DNA from: Norana najaformis
Lineage: Eukaryota; Annelida; Clitellata; Crassiclitellata; Hormogastridae
Direction of reading: 5' to 3'
Length of the DNA stretch: 64,000 nt
Assembly: GCA_964023275.1 (NCBI GenBank)
Contig: OZ029915.1
Coordinates: 35,344,073 to 35,408,072, forward strand
This document shows positions 12,650 to 25,025 of this stretch, in pieces. The notes under the pieces are model-generated. The model did not search any database. It was not told the DNA's origin and saw only the letters and a program-made list of their open reading frames with translations. Position 1 is the stretch's first letter; the number at the start of each line of letters is the position of its first letter. The translations under genes were made by a program, and so were the position numbers.

Positions 12650-12806
12650 TTTCATCATTTAAATCACTTGTCAAGACTCACTATATTTTACTCTGGCTTT
12701 TGCATGACTCCATCATGGCCCCCTAGCGAACATGCATCTGCACCTCAGATTCAGATTTACTTACCTTGCTTGTGTTATAAGTGCTTTTAATAAATAAATA
12801 AATAAT
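12650..12806 (+). mobile_element. LINE 3' end fragment
   Basis: This matches, in opposite orientation, the 3' end of the minus-strand LINE at 21361-21992. Shared words are CACTTGTCAAGACTCACTAT, GGCCCCCTAGCGAACATGCA and the terminus AAGTGCTTTTAATAAA. Here the terminus runs into an AAATAAAT tail, as expected for a LINE 3' end. Only the last part of the element is present. Confidence 0.6.
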
Positions 12807-13088
12807 AAATTGATTAAGCTAACCACAAACAACAGGATTTTTAAGAAAAATAAAGATCTATAATGTTCAGGGCATAGTAAGGCCACACATTTTTCTTTCT
12901 TTGGAGAATAATCAATTAAAATTGGCAATCTATTCAAGAATGGTCTCATGGGCATAAGAAACTGTTTTGCAGCTTTTCAGAAATGTGTATTACCAAAAGA
13001 ATTGATTTATCCTGCATGCTAGAATTTATAGCTCTGTGTCCTCCTTATCAGATCATCTTGTACTTATCCAGTAGGGTATCTAGCTTTG

Positions 13089-13385
13089 CCATGTCATCTG
13101 GCTTCAACATATCTTCATTTGGTATTAATCATGTCGTTGTTCTTATTCACGTCACCTGGCTTTACCATGTCACCTGGCTTCAACAAATCCTCTTCCTTAA
13201 GTCTAATCGTGTCATTGTACTTATTCAAGTCATCTTGCTGTTGTCATATATCATCTGACTTCAACAAGTCATTTCTTTCAGTTTTAGCACTTGCTTATGC
13301 TGGTCATTTTGCTTTGACATATCATGACTCCAACAAGTCAGCACATGCTTGTGCTGGTCATTTTGCTTTGATATGCCACTTTGCA
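13089..13385. repeat. Degenerate tandem array, roughly 75-80 bp period
   Basis: Words such as ATGTCATCTGGCTTCAACA, GTCACCTGGCTTCAACA and CATCTGACTTCAACAAGTCA recur at similar spacing, with later units turning into TGCTGGTCATTTTGCTTTGA. I count about four diverged copies by eye. The open frames across it are a by-product of the repeat. Confidence 0.5.
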
Positions 13386-14649
13386 AAAGTATTGTTTGTG
13401 GCGGACCAACTCTATTTCAGGGTTCATCAGACTTCCTGGCTTCATCTTGTTCCAGATGGAAGACGAAAAAATAAGTTTTAGATGTCTTAGTGTTGGCCTT
13501 TGGCTTTGCTGATAGTTTTCTACTGGATGGAGTTTTGTGTTTGAAGATAGAGGTTCCTCTGATTGACTTTGGTGCTGCTGATGGTTCCTTTCTCCGAAAT
13601 ACCACTGAAACTTTCAACGGAGAGCACAGATCTCAGTTACCATAGATTGGTGTTCCTTTGAAACTTATCAACAGCCAAATTTCTACCAGGCAGATATATC
13701 CCATTTGGCATTTACTGGAAATCCCGGTGTAATTCCGTATGCTTTAGTGTTTCTGTGCTTGTCTGTGTGTTTAAGTTGCTTCTTCTGTATACCCTCCAGT
13801 GGCATCCTTGCCAGGTGTTTATGCTTTTTATGATTAGGGTCCAAGTCTGATGTTCCAATGTCTGGTTCTGGATTCATCTGCCAGGCCTTCGAGCCATCTA
13901 GAGGGAACTTGTGGGAGTCGTTGAAGGACAGGATTCCCCTGGGTCTAGAAAAGAAGTCTCTCTGCAGGAAAAAGGCTGCATGAAATAGCAAAACAGTGTC
14001 TGATTGTTTCACTATATTTAGTCCAAATTGTCTAATTTGCTCTGAAAAAACTCTTTGTGTGTTAATTTAGAGTGGTATTAGTTTTGGCAGTTCTTTAAGT
14101 GCTGTCTTTCATTTTGTTTTTAGAAGTAGATTGCGTAAATTTGTAACACAGACCTGTTGATAGAACTTTGAGGAACAGCAGTTTACTAATTTTCCAACAG
14201 CTGGTTGCTCAATGAAGACTGACGTTTTAGTGTCTCAAGGTCTTGTCTCAGCTGAATGCTTGATGCCCATGACCGACTGACTACAGTGTATGCTTATATG
14301 AATATGTTTTAAGATCAGCAACACTATACGAGACTCATGATTTAAGTTCGCTATATCTCGGTGGTACATGGTATCTTTGTAGAGGGTCTCTTAGTACCAA
14401 TTTCTGCACAATGTTTAAAAGTTTATCTTAGAGCAGTTGTTAAAAACCTGCTTCAGATCAGAACAAATATTTGGATTGAATGTAGCACTTGTTAGTTTCG
14501 ACTACTTGAATTGCTATGTTACTTTTCATATCTGCATGCTTAGTATACAAACCTTTGTCCTTTTTATGTGTCCGCTCAACCATGTTGAACTATTTATTTG
14601 ACAAGAACATATGTATTGCATGCTGGGTCAACAGTGAATTACTAACTGT

Positions 14650-14900
14650 GCATGCTGGTCTAGTGGTTAGCTTTCTGGACTGTCAGTCAAGATATTCGGG
14701 TTCAAATCCCTGCCAGTGCAAAAATTTGTTCTGAGGTTTTGGCTTTCTAGCAAACTCAGCTGTAATTAGTACACTGACCATACACTGTCAGTGGGAAAAT
14801 CAGGCAACAAGGGAGAGGGCTGGTCATCTGTTCTCGTATGCTGAGGCTAAGAAAAAAACGAAAATGAAGTTGCTAACATTTCGTACCCATAGGTGCTTCT
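14650..14900 (+). mobile_element. tRNA-derived SINE
   Basis: An A-box-like TGGTCTAGTGGTTAG at 14656-14670 and a B-box GGGTTCAAATCCC at 14698-14710 form a good RNA polymerase III internal promoter. Unrelated body sequence follows (ACACTGTCAGTGGGAAAATC, then GCTGAGGCTAAGAAA) and recurs at 17735-17905 and 7900-8105. The arms do not fold as a complete tRNA, and the shared body makes it a SINE family rather than a tRNA gene. This is the best preserved head in the window. Confidence 0.7.
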
Positions 14901-16854
14901 CTTTTGGAACTGCCCTTCTTCTACTTACAGAGATGCTGTAGCAGTAGACATTTAGATTCTGATTTGGTTGGTTAGGAGCAGGAAACGGCCCTTTCTTGGT
15001 ATCATCACAGTGCGCTATCTGGATGATACTGGGTATCATTATAGTATGGAGCTTATTTGATTGGCTGGGTGGTAGTGATTGGCTTCACAGTAGGTGCCCT
15101 GTTTGGATGGCACTGGGCATCATAGTAGTAGATGACCTGTCAGGATGGGGGTTGCAGTTGTTATCATTACAGTATGTGCCCTATCTGGATATCATCACAT
15201 TATGTGCCCCATCAGGGTGGAAAGTTGTTGAACTGCACCTTACTTGGTTGTCATTGTTGCATTAGATGCTTTTTTATCTCGGCTTTGTTGATAAAAATGT
15301 TGCCTGGCATTAAAAGTGCTGGTGAATGTAAAACTAAGATTTGTTGGGGTATGCTAGTTGTGATCAGGATAAAAGTGATGGCTGTGGAATGGTCTTCTTG
15401 AAATCATGTTGTTATGTAGAAAATGTACAAATATTTTTTGTATTTGATATCCACGTGTAAACGTAGAACTCACCAATCAGTGTGCAGAACACTATTAATC
15501 AAATTTGAACAATAACATTATTAAAATAAAAAATTATTTGCTTGTTGCTTATGGCATTCATTAAATATTGGCACTTTACAGGTGAATGAGGAAATTTGCA
15601 TGCAGAGTGAATGAACAATTAGAGTTTGTTTGGCCTTTGTATAAGCTATGCTGAATGGTTTCAAACAAAAATACTTATAATGAGTGTTCTGTACATGCTG
15701 TATAGATTCTTGGTTTGATGAGTGAAATGACAAATTAATAATTTTTAAGATTATTTAATGTCAGGAGCAAATAATGGATGACCAGTTGTGGACTGCATTT
15801 AGGTTAGCATATCAGTGGTAATAGAATCTGAGAAAAGGGAATGAGGATCATGGTTGGAATATTGAAATTCTTTGGTTATGGTGGATTATATTTCTTTGAT
15901 GTTTTTGGTGAATCTGTATCCAGGAATCCTGTAATGTGTCTAAGTGTTAATGAACTCGCAAATCACAGTACATGCCAAGACTGGCGCAGAAGCAGTTGCA
16001 AGCAGTAATGAAATTGATCGGCCATACAGTATGATGAAATAAATCAGGAAAAACTTCTTCAGGATAGAATTTTCTGGCTGGCAACTGCCATGGCCTATGC
16101 TTTTTTATCTGCTTTACTTGGCATTTGACTCAGTTTGTGGATTTGGTCTTCGGCATTTGTAAAGTGACAGCTCGTGTCTTGACAAACACTTTTGAATTCG
16201 TTATTCTGCATCTTTTGGGATGGTCTTCATCATTTCTGTGCAGCTAAAAGTCTTCAAAACTTGGCCACTGTTCTGCTGTTTTCTTTGTAACGGAGAGCCT
16301 TTTGTTTCTGAAAGTGCAAAATCTGCAGTTGGGTTTTCTGATTATAGGTCGTCCCATGATCTTGTCTAAACATTTTATTGTTTGGCTGGGTGGGAGTGTG
16401 AGAATCCAAGCAAAGATCTCTGCCTAATTTGAAATTGCCACTTCAGTTAGACTTTCTAATGACCTACAGTCATCTTGAAGCTGACGAGCTCCAGTCACAG
16501 CTGGAAGTAGTCCATAAATCACTTCATTTAAGTTATAATATATGAGAATTTTGGTTTTACTTGCTTGTTAATGGCATGGCATGACTGATTTACCAGGTTT
16601 AGAGTACTACATGCATACAAACATGTGCTTATATCCTCAGCTTAATGTGCATTTCATATTCTTTTTTGTATGTTCATAGTTTTTTATTATGTGTGGATGA
16701 AGTCATTTCTTTATGAATGCAAAGACTAATTTGATGGAGTTTTTACATAAATTTTACTTCTTAGTCAGCCACTTGCCTCTCAGGGAAATACACTGATATA
16801 TAAGAAAGGAATTTTGTGACAGGAGACTCTTATTGCAACTAATCATTTTCATGG

Positions 16855-16929
16855 TCGTCATCATCGTTTTCGTTATCGTCATCATCATCATCATCAGCAG
16901 CAGCAGCAGCAGCATTGTCATCATCATCA
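16855..16929. repeat. ATC/CAG compound microsatellite
   Basis: Runs of CGTCATCATCATCATCATCA are followed by (GCA)n and then (TCA)n. It is intronic, with no sign of coding use. Confidence 0.85.
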
Positions 16930-17303
16930 GTTCCTTATGGCAGCAGTTTTGGCAGTGATGGGTGTGAACATTTGATATCCTTTTCTCTTGTTTCTCAGTT
17001 ACAGTGCTTGTTAGTCTTTAAGTCTTAGTTTATGTTGCCCTAAATATGCCCAAGTATTTAAAGTATATTTAGCCTAACCTAAGGCTGTAAATGATTTAAT
17101 TGGAATCTAAGCAGAACATAATACCTTGAATTTTCAAGATTAAATGTTACAAGTTTTTTTATGAAATGATCTTGTGACCAATAGAATTCTGCCTGTGTTT
17201 GGCAGATATTCGTGAACTTCCCAGGCTTTATACTATACATGTATGTTATTTGCATCCAAATTTCCTGTAAATTTATGTAATAATTTCAGATTTACGCCTA
17301 AGA

Positions 17304-17362
17304 TTCCTCGCTCAGTCGATGGACATATGGCGTGTTAACAAATGCATTACTTACTTACTTAT
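17304..17362 (+). repeat. Dispersed repeat with ACTT-type tail, copy 2
   Basis: The block TTCCTCGCTCAGTCGATGGA continues through CATATGGCGTGTTAACAAAT to TTACTTACTTACTTATT. It is nearly identical to the copy at 5265-5322, so the element is relatively young compared with most repeats here. Confidence 0.65.
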
Positions 17363-17734
17363 TCACCAAATATGTCCGCATTTACAAATTTGGCTACAAA
17401 TTTGCTTTCAGTCACTTCTTCTCTGTTAAGTGCAAATTTCTTTTGACCTATAAAAACTGTTGTACTGGTTAGGAAAGTACTTCTGTGTTGAGAAACTGAA
17501 ATTACGAAGTCGGTTTTTCTGTTATTGTCACAAGTGTTGCTGACTGTCATTGTTGTTTAGAGGTCCTGATTAATGGATACCAGCTGAGGGGTGCATAAAC
17601 GTGGTTATATTAATTAGCGCTGCTGGCTTGAACGAAGAACACATTCAGAAATCCAGGAAAGTCATACAGACGGTTCTAGGATGTTGTGCTTCTGGCATGA
17701 AACATATTTTAAGATTTCTACTCCAGTTGCACCC

Positions 17735-17905
17735 CTAGCGAACTCAGCTATATAGTGAGTATGCTGACTGTACACTGTCAGTGGGAAGATCAGGTGGTGA
17801 GGGACAGGATTGACTACTGACCTTAAATGCCAAGGCTAAGAATAATTAAGTCTAAGAAATGAAGTCGAACACATCCTACGCGCGGCTGCCTCTTTGGGCA
17901 AGCGT
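17735..17905 (+). mobile_element. SINE body, headless copy
   Basis: It matches the body of the SINE at 14650-14900: GCGAACTCAGCTATATAGTG, ACTGTACACTGTCAGTGGGA, CCAAGGCTAAGAA and GAAGTCGAACACATCCTACG. The tRNA-like head is missing, so the copy is 5'-truncated. Confidence 0.55.
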
Positions 17906-20869
17906 AGGGAATTGCACTTTTTCTTCCCTCAAGTTTGTTGATGCTTGTGACCTACAGCATGTCCAAACAGGCTTTACACTGTGACACAGTGTCAGCCAAC
18001 TTCAGAGTGGTGTACTGTTCTTGTGACATCATTTATACCCTTAAAGGTGTTGCTTTCCTTTTAGTCTGGGCTGTCTCTTACGTGTTTAGTCTGGATGTTG
18101 TCAGCCTTTGCCCTCTAGCTGTTTGTTAGTGTGCATAGGCTTTGCAGAGATGCCTACATCTGCTTGTGACAAGAATTCATGTTGGAAAACAGAGCCCCCC
18201 CATCAGTGTGTTGAATATCAGATGCTGTATGAGCATGAAATCCTATATGGGTCTTTTTTCTTTTCAAGGCTGGCTGTTGATCATTCATTTTGACACTCGG
18301 TTGGTTGCTGCGTGAACTTGTATTCATTCAGGATTTGGAAATTTGCTGTTATTTGTTGCATAAGAATCAGTTATTTTCAAAACATGTGCTCTGCAGCTCT
18401 AGCAGAAACCCAGCCGGTTTCTTCTGTTATAGCCTTGCCTCCTTAAAATGATTTTCAACTTTTCTTCAATGCATTTTCACTGGTCTTGTGATGTGTTTGT
18501 TACACATGATGGTGCTGGTGATCAACTGGGTCCCAAATTTGTTACAAAGGTCTAGATTTACTGGCTTACCAATGACCATTAAGATTTCCACATACTGAGA
18601 GAAACCCAGTTTTGTTAGGCATAGATTGGAGCTGTGTGTTTTGCTAGTAGGGAGTGTACAGATCATGCCACACAGCCGTTAAGTTAGGTCTTCATCTTTT
18701 ATAATTAATGGAATGTAGGTCGGCACTTGTGAAATTTTCCATCATGTGTGACTGTTAAGAGGCAAGGCACAAACCACAGAGCCTTAGACATGGAGCCACT
18801 GCAAAGCTCAACTTTTTATTTCTTTTTGTCTGATTTTTGTCTAAATCATTCCTCGTGGTGTAGGGCCATGCATCTAAAACTTATTCCATAGTCTTACGTG
18901 GCTTGAACATACAAGTTAGATAGTAACAATGATAGATGTTGCATCATCCAACACGTTCGTACCAGTAGTGTATTAAGCTGAGTTTGAAGTTTTCCAGAGT
19001 TTACCAGTTACTATGAACCACTAAACTGTTGAGATTTAGAACCCTACTTCATGAGTTAGCTTATTGAATTCAACTTTAAGGAAGAAGTTCTTGAGAATTT
19101 GTTCCTGAGATTTAGTTTTGAAGGCCAGGGATAAGCCAGTTTTCACATGCACATCATTTTCAGTAATGACTGTTAGATTATGGTGCCTAAATGTTCCAGT
19201 TGAAGACTGATGAAGAGAGAAGTGGGTGCTGGTGATGGATTACTGCCAGACTGGTATACCATTGATTGCTAGTGGAAAAGGATACAATCTTGAAAAGTCA
19301 CTGATCATTTCAGAACTGCTGCCTTGGAATGAAAACTTGATTTGCTGAATAACAAAGTTGCAGGCAAAACAGTCAACAGGAAGAAATTATAACATAAGTA
19401 AAATATGTTGATAATAAGAGAAAATAACAAAACTGGAATGGCTTTCGGTTGATGATTTTCAGTTTGATTTTAGTGAGTGCAGAAGAGCAGAGAAACTGCC
19501 CAAGTAAACTAAGTATTAGTTTATAACGTAGGACATCAGAGGACTTTGTTGTTAAAGGAGCGTAGTTATAATAATAAATAGCAACTTCTTTGACACTAGT
19601 GTCTAATGCACAAAAATCAACGAGTTTCACACTTCAGCAAGTTGAAAATCAGGTAAATTTTGAGAAAATCAGTCATTTTTAGAAGAGCCAATTGTTCAGT
19701 TCTTCAGTTATTGTAAAATTAATACAAAAATACTAAAAAACAAAAAGACTCACTTTTGTTTTCTGTTACGTGTTATAATACATTGAGAGGATATTGGCAA
19801 CATGGCACTATTTGGATGCTCAGAAACACTTACTTTCCTACATATGCAGGGAATTTATGGTAAAATAATGAATAACAATAACGTTGAAGACAAACTAAAA
19901 GGATTTGACGTGTTTGCTTGCAATTCCTAATTGAGTGTAAAGTTTGCAGTTTTTGTGTTGAAGTTGTTTCAGCAAAAGTTACTCTATCTAGGTAATTGGT
20001 TGAGACATTTTTAAAGTAGCAGAATCAACACGCTAGGTAGAGAATAGAAGAATAGAATGAATATCCTGGGATTAAATTCGTTGGGTGAGAAATTAAGAAC
20101 AGGTACACTGGAGTGGGAACGTAAGCAAACATGGCATGTCTGTTGGTTGAGACCTTTCTGCATTTCGTGTGAGTAGATGTGCTTCACATTCCACTACAAG
20201 AAAGAGTATGTTGGTTTTGGTGAGACACAGTACACCAAACTGTCAGGATACACCTACCGTACGTTTGCTTTATGATGCACGTGTTTCCAGTATTAATATA
20301 TGGGAGGATAATTTGCCATGAACTCCAAGGAGCACCACTCCCACGCTACTTCCTCTTCTATGTCCACTATACCCCCCCCCAGTGCTGCTTCCTCTTCAGA
20401 AGCTGCAGTTGAAGATGGATTACACCCATGCATCTTCATTTCCTGATCAAATTAAGCCAAAGATAATCGATCGCCTACTGAATGTTTCCCGATGACCTGC
20501 ATGGTCAGTGAATAATTATTTTTCTCTTTATTGATAGTGGGTGGAAGGGTTTTTTGGACACAATTGGCTGAGTTGATATTTTCTCCCCATGCTGACCACT
20601 TGATTAAGCTGTTTAGGAGACTGATGGAAAGTTCTGACATCCCCAAAATTCCATAAATGAGGAATTTGCAGACGTTTGCGACTTAAGTTGGATTTCTTCC
20701 AAGACTGTACATGAAAGCATTCAGGCTGAGGTGCATTGGGATAACAGAGATTTCAAGGGAGAGAATTTTGGATTTAAAGATTTGGTCACAGGGTTTTAAC
20801 TTGATTTTAATGTACCTTTATTAATTTACCAGTTAATTAATTATTATTATTATTAATACTCACATCGTT

Positions 20870-21360
20870 AGGTGCAATACTTGATAATCATTCACTAGGA
20901 TATAATTTCTCTGCAGATGATACTCAGATTTACATTTCTTTTGATTGTCTGTCTTGTCATTAATCTATACAGCTGTTGTCTGATGCCTTTGAGGAGGTGC
21001 AGTTTGGGTCACTGCTAGTAGACTCCTTAAACCATAGAAAATTGAATTTCTGCTACTGGGCACTCCACAGCACCCTACAAAGTTTGAATTCTTAAAATTT
21101 TAAAACTGTGTGAATCACTTGTTGAGTTGGCTGATGCTGCTCATAACGTGGGTGTGCTTTTGAATGTACTATGTACTGTATCGCTGACCAACTGTGTAAG
21201 CGGTGTTTGTAAGTCGTCATGCGCTCATATTTGTGACATATGCAGAATTAGGCATTATATTCCCATAAGGATATCTGGCAAACACATTGGTCACTAATTG
21301 CCTTGATTGCTGCAACTCACTTCTTACTGGTATCACAAAGTCAAGTATGTGGAAGCTCCA
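20870..21360 (+). mobile_element. L2/CR1-like LINE reverse transcriptase, left part
   Basis: The broken + frame shows FSADDTQIY at 20907, corresponding to the F/Y-A-D-D catalytic box of non-LTR reverse transcriptases. Near 21295 it shows CLDCCNSLLTGITK and then KLQRV, matching the conserved RLDYCNSLL...LQRVQN block. Stops and frameshifts are frequent. The copy is interrupted at about 21361 by another LINE in opposite orientation and resumes at 21993. The same family occurs on the minus strand at 44850-46500, with closely similar wording around the YADD box. Confidence 0.7.
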
Positions 21361-21992
21361 AAGAGTTTATTTTTTATTAAAAGCACTTATAATGTGCACA
21401 AACTCGGGAAACCTGAATCTGAGGTGCAGATGCATGTTCGCTAGGGGGCCAAGGTGGAGTTGTGTAACAGCCAGAGTAAAATAGTGAGTCTTGACAAGTG
21501 ATTTAAACGATAAAAGTGAGTTGGCAAGTCGAGACTTTTGTGGTAGACGATTCCAAATATGAGGAGCACACAGCAGCTAACTGAACATGATCCTACATTT
21601 GTCCTGAACCGCGTTCTAGCAACAAGTCAGTATTACAAGAATGCAACAGTCTAAGAGGGCAATACGGTATTAGCAACGTATAAAGATATGATGGAAAGCT
21701 GGTATTCTTGGCTTAAAGATCAAGTATGCAGTCTTAAACTTAATATGCCATTCAACAGGAAGCCATTGGAGCTCTTGAGGGCAATCTAATGCATTTGATG
21801 ATGAAGAAGAAGAAGAAAACATAGCAACCCTAGAAAGAGAGTTTTCAACCATCTGGAGGTTTTTTAGTCTAATTTTGAACCAGCAAGTGCATAAGCCACT
21901 GTTTTAGTCATGTCATCAGTTAGAGAATGCCTGATGCGACAGAATGAGTTCATAGCTCTGGCTAGAGTCGTAACTGTTACATCCATATACCA
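21361..21992 (-). mobile_element. LINE 3' part inserted within another LINE
   Basis: The minus strand carries LQWLPVEWHIKFKTAYLIFK at about 21700-21780. Further 3' there is a degraded equivalent of the WNSLP...FKxxLKTHLF C-terminal block, and the element ends AAGTGCTTTTAATAAA beside 21361. The terminus matches the fragment at 12650-12806. Both ends lie within a + strand LINE whose LQRV and LHWLPV-type blocks are thereby separated. It is 5'-truncated and dead. Confidence 0.6.
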
Positions 21993-22290
21993 GCATGCAT
22001 ATAACCCATGTACTTAAATCTTGGCATTGGCTTCCTGTTCAGCAAAGGATTTGTTTCAAATTGGGGTTCATAGTTTATAAAACATTAAACTCTGGCCAAC
22101 CCAGTACATTCCCAGACCTATCATTCAACCAGGTCATCTGGTTATATTTCACTGGTGGTGCAAAAACTAGAGCTGTTCTTGATGGACAAACTGTTTTGTT
22201 TGCTGGAAAGTTGAAACTCGCTTCCTGTATCTGTCCATTCTATTCAGTATCTGTTTTCAATTCAATCATAACTTAATTCCTTTTTCAGTT
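21993..22290 (+). mobile_element. L2/CR1-like LINE, right part after insertion
   Basis: The + frame reads LKSWHWLPVQQRICFKLGFI, then VYKTLNSGQPS and a degraded C-terminal tail. LHWLPVxxRIxFK...YKTLNG is the standard block downstream of the RT fingers/palm in L2/CR1-type elements. It continues the element interrupted at 21360. Confidence 0.65.
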
Positions 22291-22924
22291 GGCTTATTCC
22301 CCATAGGCTGCCTTTCTGTTTCATTCGGCTGACTGGATATTTTAATTAAAACTGCAATGTTCTCAAACTTTACCTAAGAAACAATTTAAGCAAATGAGCT
22401 TATGGGGACATACAGTTTCAGTCAGGTAACCAATTAATCAAAAAAGAAAGAAATGAAGAGGCCTTAAAAGTTAGCCAAAACTAGTTTAGAAATGAAGTAG
22501 TGACAGACAGTTTCAACCAAGTAAACATTCAGGCAAACACAAGAAATGCAGTCAGCTTAAAAGTTAGCCTAAACCAGTTTAAAGAAACAGTTGGTGATAA
22601 ACAATTTCAAATGGGTAAACAATCACTCAAAAAATAAAAATGCATATACTTTAAAAGTTAGCATAAACCAAGTTGAAGAAATGAAATGGTTTTCATTTCA
22701 ACCGAGCAAACAGTCGTTCAAAAAAACAATGAAGTCAGTTACTTTAAATTGTATTAGTACATTTCCCAAAATCCTGTGCCTACTAATTCAAACAAATGGC
22801 AAAGTTGCTGTAGTAGTTTTTTTTACAATGTCTTGTCTAGTCGTACATCATAGCTTTGGTCATTAACTGTAAAAGAGCAAGCTACTCCATTGCAAAATTA
22901 ATTACTGTTGCTAGGAGACAATGT

Positions 22925-23251
22925 CTAGTGCTCACTGGAAATTGCTGTCATTTGCAAAAATTGCTTCCAGACATTGAATTTTGCACCAGCATAAGTGCAT
23001 AAAGCAGTCGCAGTTCTTTGGGGGTATTTGACACTGAGGACCCCAGACAAATTCCAGGCTTCTGCAGGACATAATGCACTTTCAATCACAACTGCAGTGT
23101 TATTAAGCTTCATAGAAAAAGAATGATTAAGTTGAAAGAGAGTTGGCTGAAGGGATCCTTCATCACAAATAATTGCAATCACACCATCCACAGTGTAATG
23201 CTCACTTTGCCTTTCCACATACAACAACGGATCGCTGTTTAAAGAACACAC
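22925..23251 (-). other. Unassigned minus-strand frame, possible decayed coding segment
   Basis: A 108-codon open frame on the minus strand is preceded by sequence resembling a 3' splice site (CTTGTGTGTTCTTTAAACAG next to 23232). Mixed amino-acid composition makes it look more protein-like than most frames here, for example YVERQSEHYTVDGVIAIICD. I do not recognise the family. Neighbouring minus-strand frames at 23270-23566 and 23780-24019 might belong to the same decayed unit. It could be a transposon or retrocopy remnant, or chance. Confidence 0.2.
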
Positions 23252-24749
23252 AAGACAACAGTGAGCATATTATCCTTGACCATTTCTTTGCCTTTTGCCT
23301 TTGTTAGCATTTTTCTTCAAGTGAGATCCTGAACCAATGGTGCATATTGCTTTTGTTTTCCATATGCGGACTGGTGTGGGCCTAGAAAAAAACTTAATTA
23401 CAATGTGATAGAGCCTGCAGTTGAAAATGAGTGAATCAGATAAACCCGAAACAATATGAACATGAAAGTGAACTAAAAAAAATTCATACATAAACCTGTG
23501 TAAATTGAAAACACAGAAATATGACCAACTTAACAGTTTTAATTTCTTTCTCTCTTGAAAAGTCACAGACTTTACTGATCCCAGCTGGAACTATGTAAAT
23601 CAAAATCACCAACTTTGCAGAGTACCTCAAAGTCGCCGATTGCCTTACAGATGACTATGTAACCAGCCACAGATAAGGCATGATGTTGCATTGCTGAAGT
23701 TTGAGCAAAAAGAACAGCATAGTTCACCTCAGGTCATGCAGCCAGCCAAACCTGACATTGAGAAGCAAAGTTCCTGCAACTAGGCAACCACATTCCTCAA
23801 CTGGCACGTGCTCAAAATCTGAAATTGCATGTGCTGTGAAACATCATGCATGTTAAGTGAGTGAGACCTGATCATATTCAAAATGCCACTAAGCGTAGCA
23901 GCTGCAAGCAGCAAGCATTCATGCCGCCCACTGCTTGCTGAAGAGATGCCAATTCTGCATATCTCTTGCATTGACCTGCACTTTGCCAGAGACATATTAA
24001 TATTTGATGTATTTAACATCAGTGGAATAAAACATTGTATGTATTTGTCAGTGCTGCATATGACCAGTGAAATACTTAAAAAAGCAAAAACTACTGAAGT
24101 CAGTGACCCTCTTAGATGATAGACTTATTCGTGCCCAGCTGCGGGGAAACATTCTGATTCCAGAACCTGGCTGTACATATTTTGTGTATTTGACTGTGAC
24201 AGTTTGTCAGATTTTGTTTCTACTTGATATGATTCTCATTTGCTTTGTTCATTTTTCATTACCTTGCATTCATTTTGAGTTGATTATGGCTGTCATTGAT
24301 CATGTGAGTATGAAGATCCCACGGCTTTGACCCTGGAGGAAATTTTGTTATAACCACACTATTGGACCATTTTGTATAATTATTTTGACAAATAGTCTAA
24401 AAGGCATGCGGTCATTTGTTTGCAATGTACATAGACAGCTTCATTACCTATGAAGTGAATAAAGGCAGCTGGGTCTGTAGTAAATTTTGTGTCTGTCTTC
24501 ATTATCTGCGTTAACTGTCTGTTGTAACATGAGAGGCTGTAATGGAATTTTTGGTGCCAGAAGGACACTTGGAATAAACAACCTTAAGTTGCTTTAAGCT
24601 ATCAGAATTGAGCTCATTATTGTGAAAGCCATTTTTATTCCAAAAGCAGATCTTTGTAGGAAACCTGTACCATGCTAGCAGAATCTGAAGAGAATTAAAA
24701 ATTTTTTTAGGTATCGGAAACTTGTTATTAATTAGGTTACCACTTCCAT

Positions 24750-25025
24750 AGTAATTGAATCTGCATATATTGCAATCTGTGATTATCGTAATATGTAGTA
24801 ATCTGTGGCTATTGTAATATATGATAATCATAATCTATGGTCAGTGTGATGATCTATAGATGATAATCATAATCTGTGTGAAGTAATATGGTGATCATAA
24901 TCTATTGTAAGTGTAATGTATGGTGATCATCATCTATGTAACCTATATCATAGTAATCTTTAGCAGTCATAACTTATGGTAATTGTGATCTGTGGTTATC
25001 ATGATCTGTGGTAATTGTATTGTAG
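24750..25025. repeat. Degenerate short-period AT-rich array
   Basis: Variants of TAATCTGTGGTTATCATGATC and TGATAATCATAATCTATGGT recur with an irregular period of about 11-24 bp. It is a decayed satellite without coding content. Confidence 0.55.

Noticed and set aside
14650-14722. Possible functional tRNA gene
   Set aside because: A and B boxes are good, but the acceptor and anticodon stems do not pair properly and the following body recurs elsewhere, so it is a SINE.
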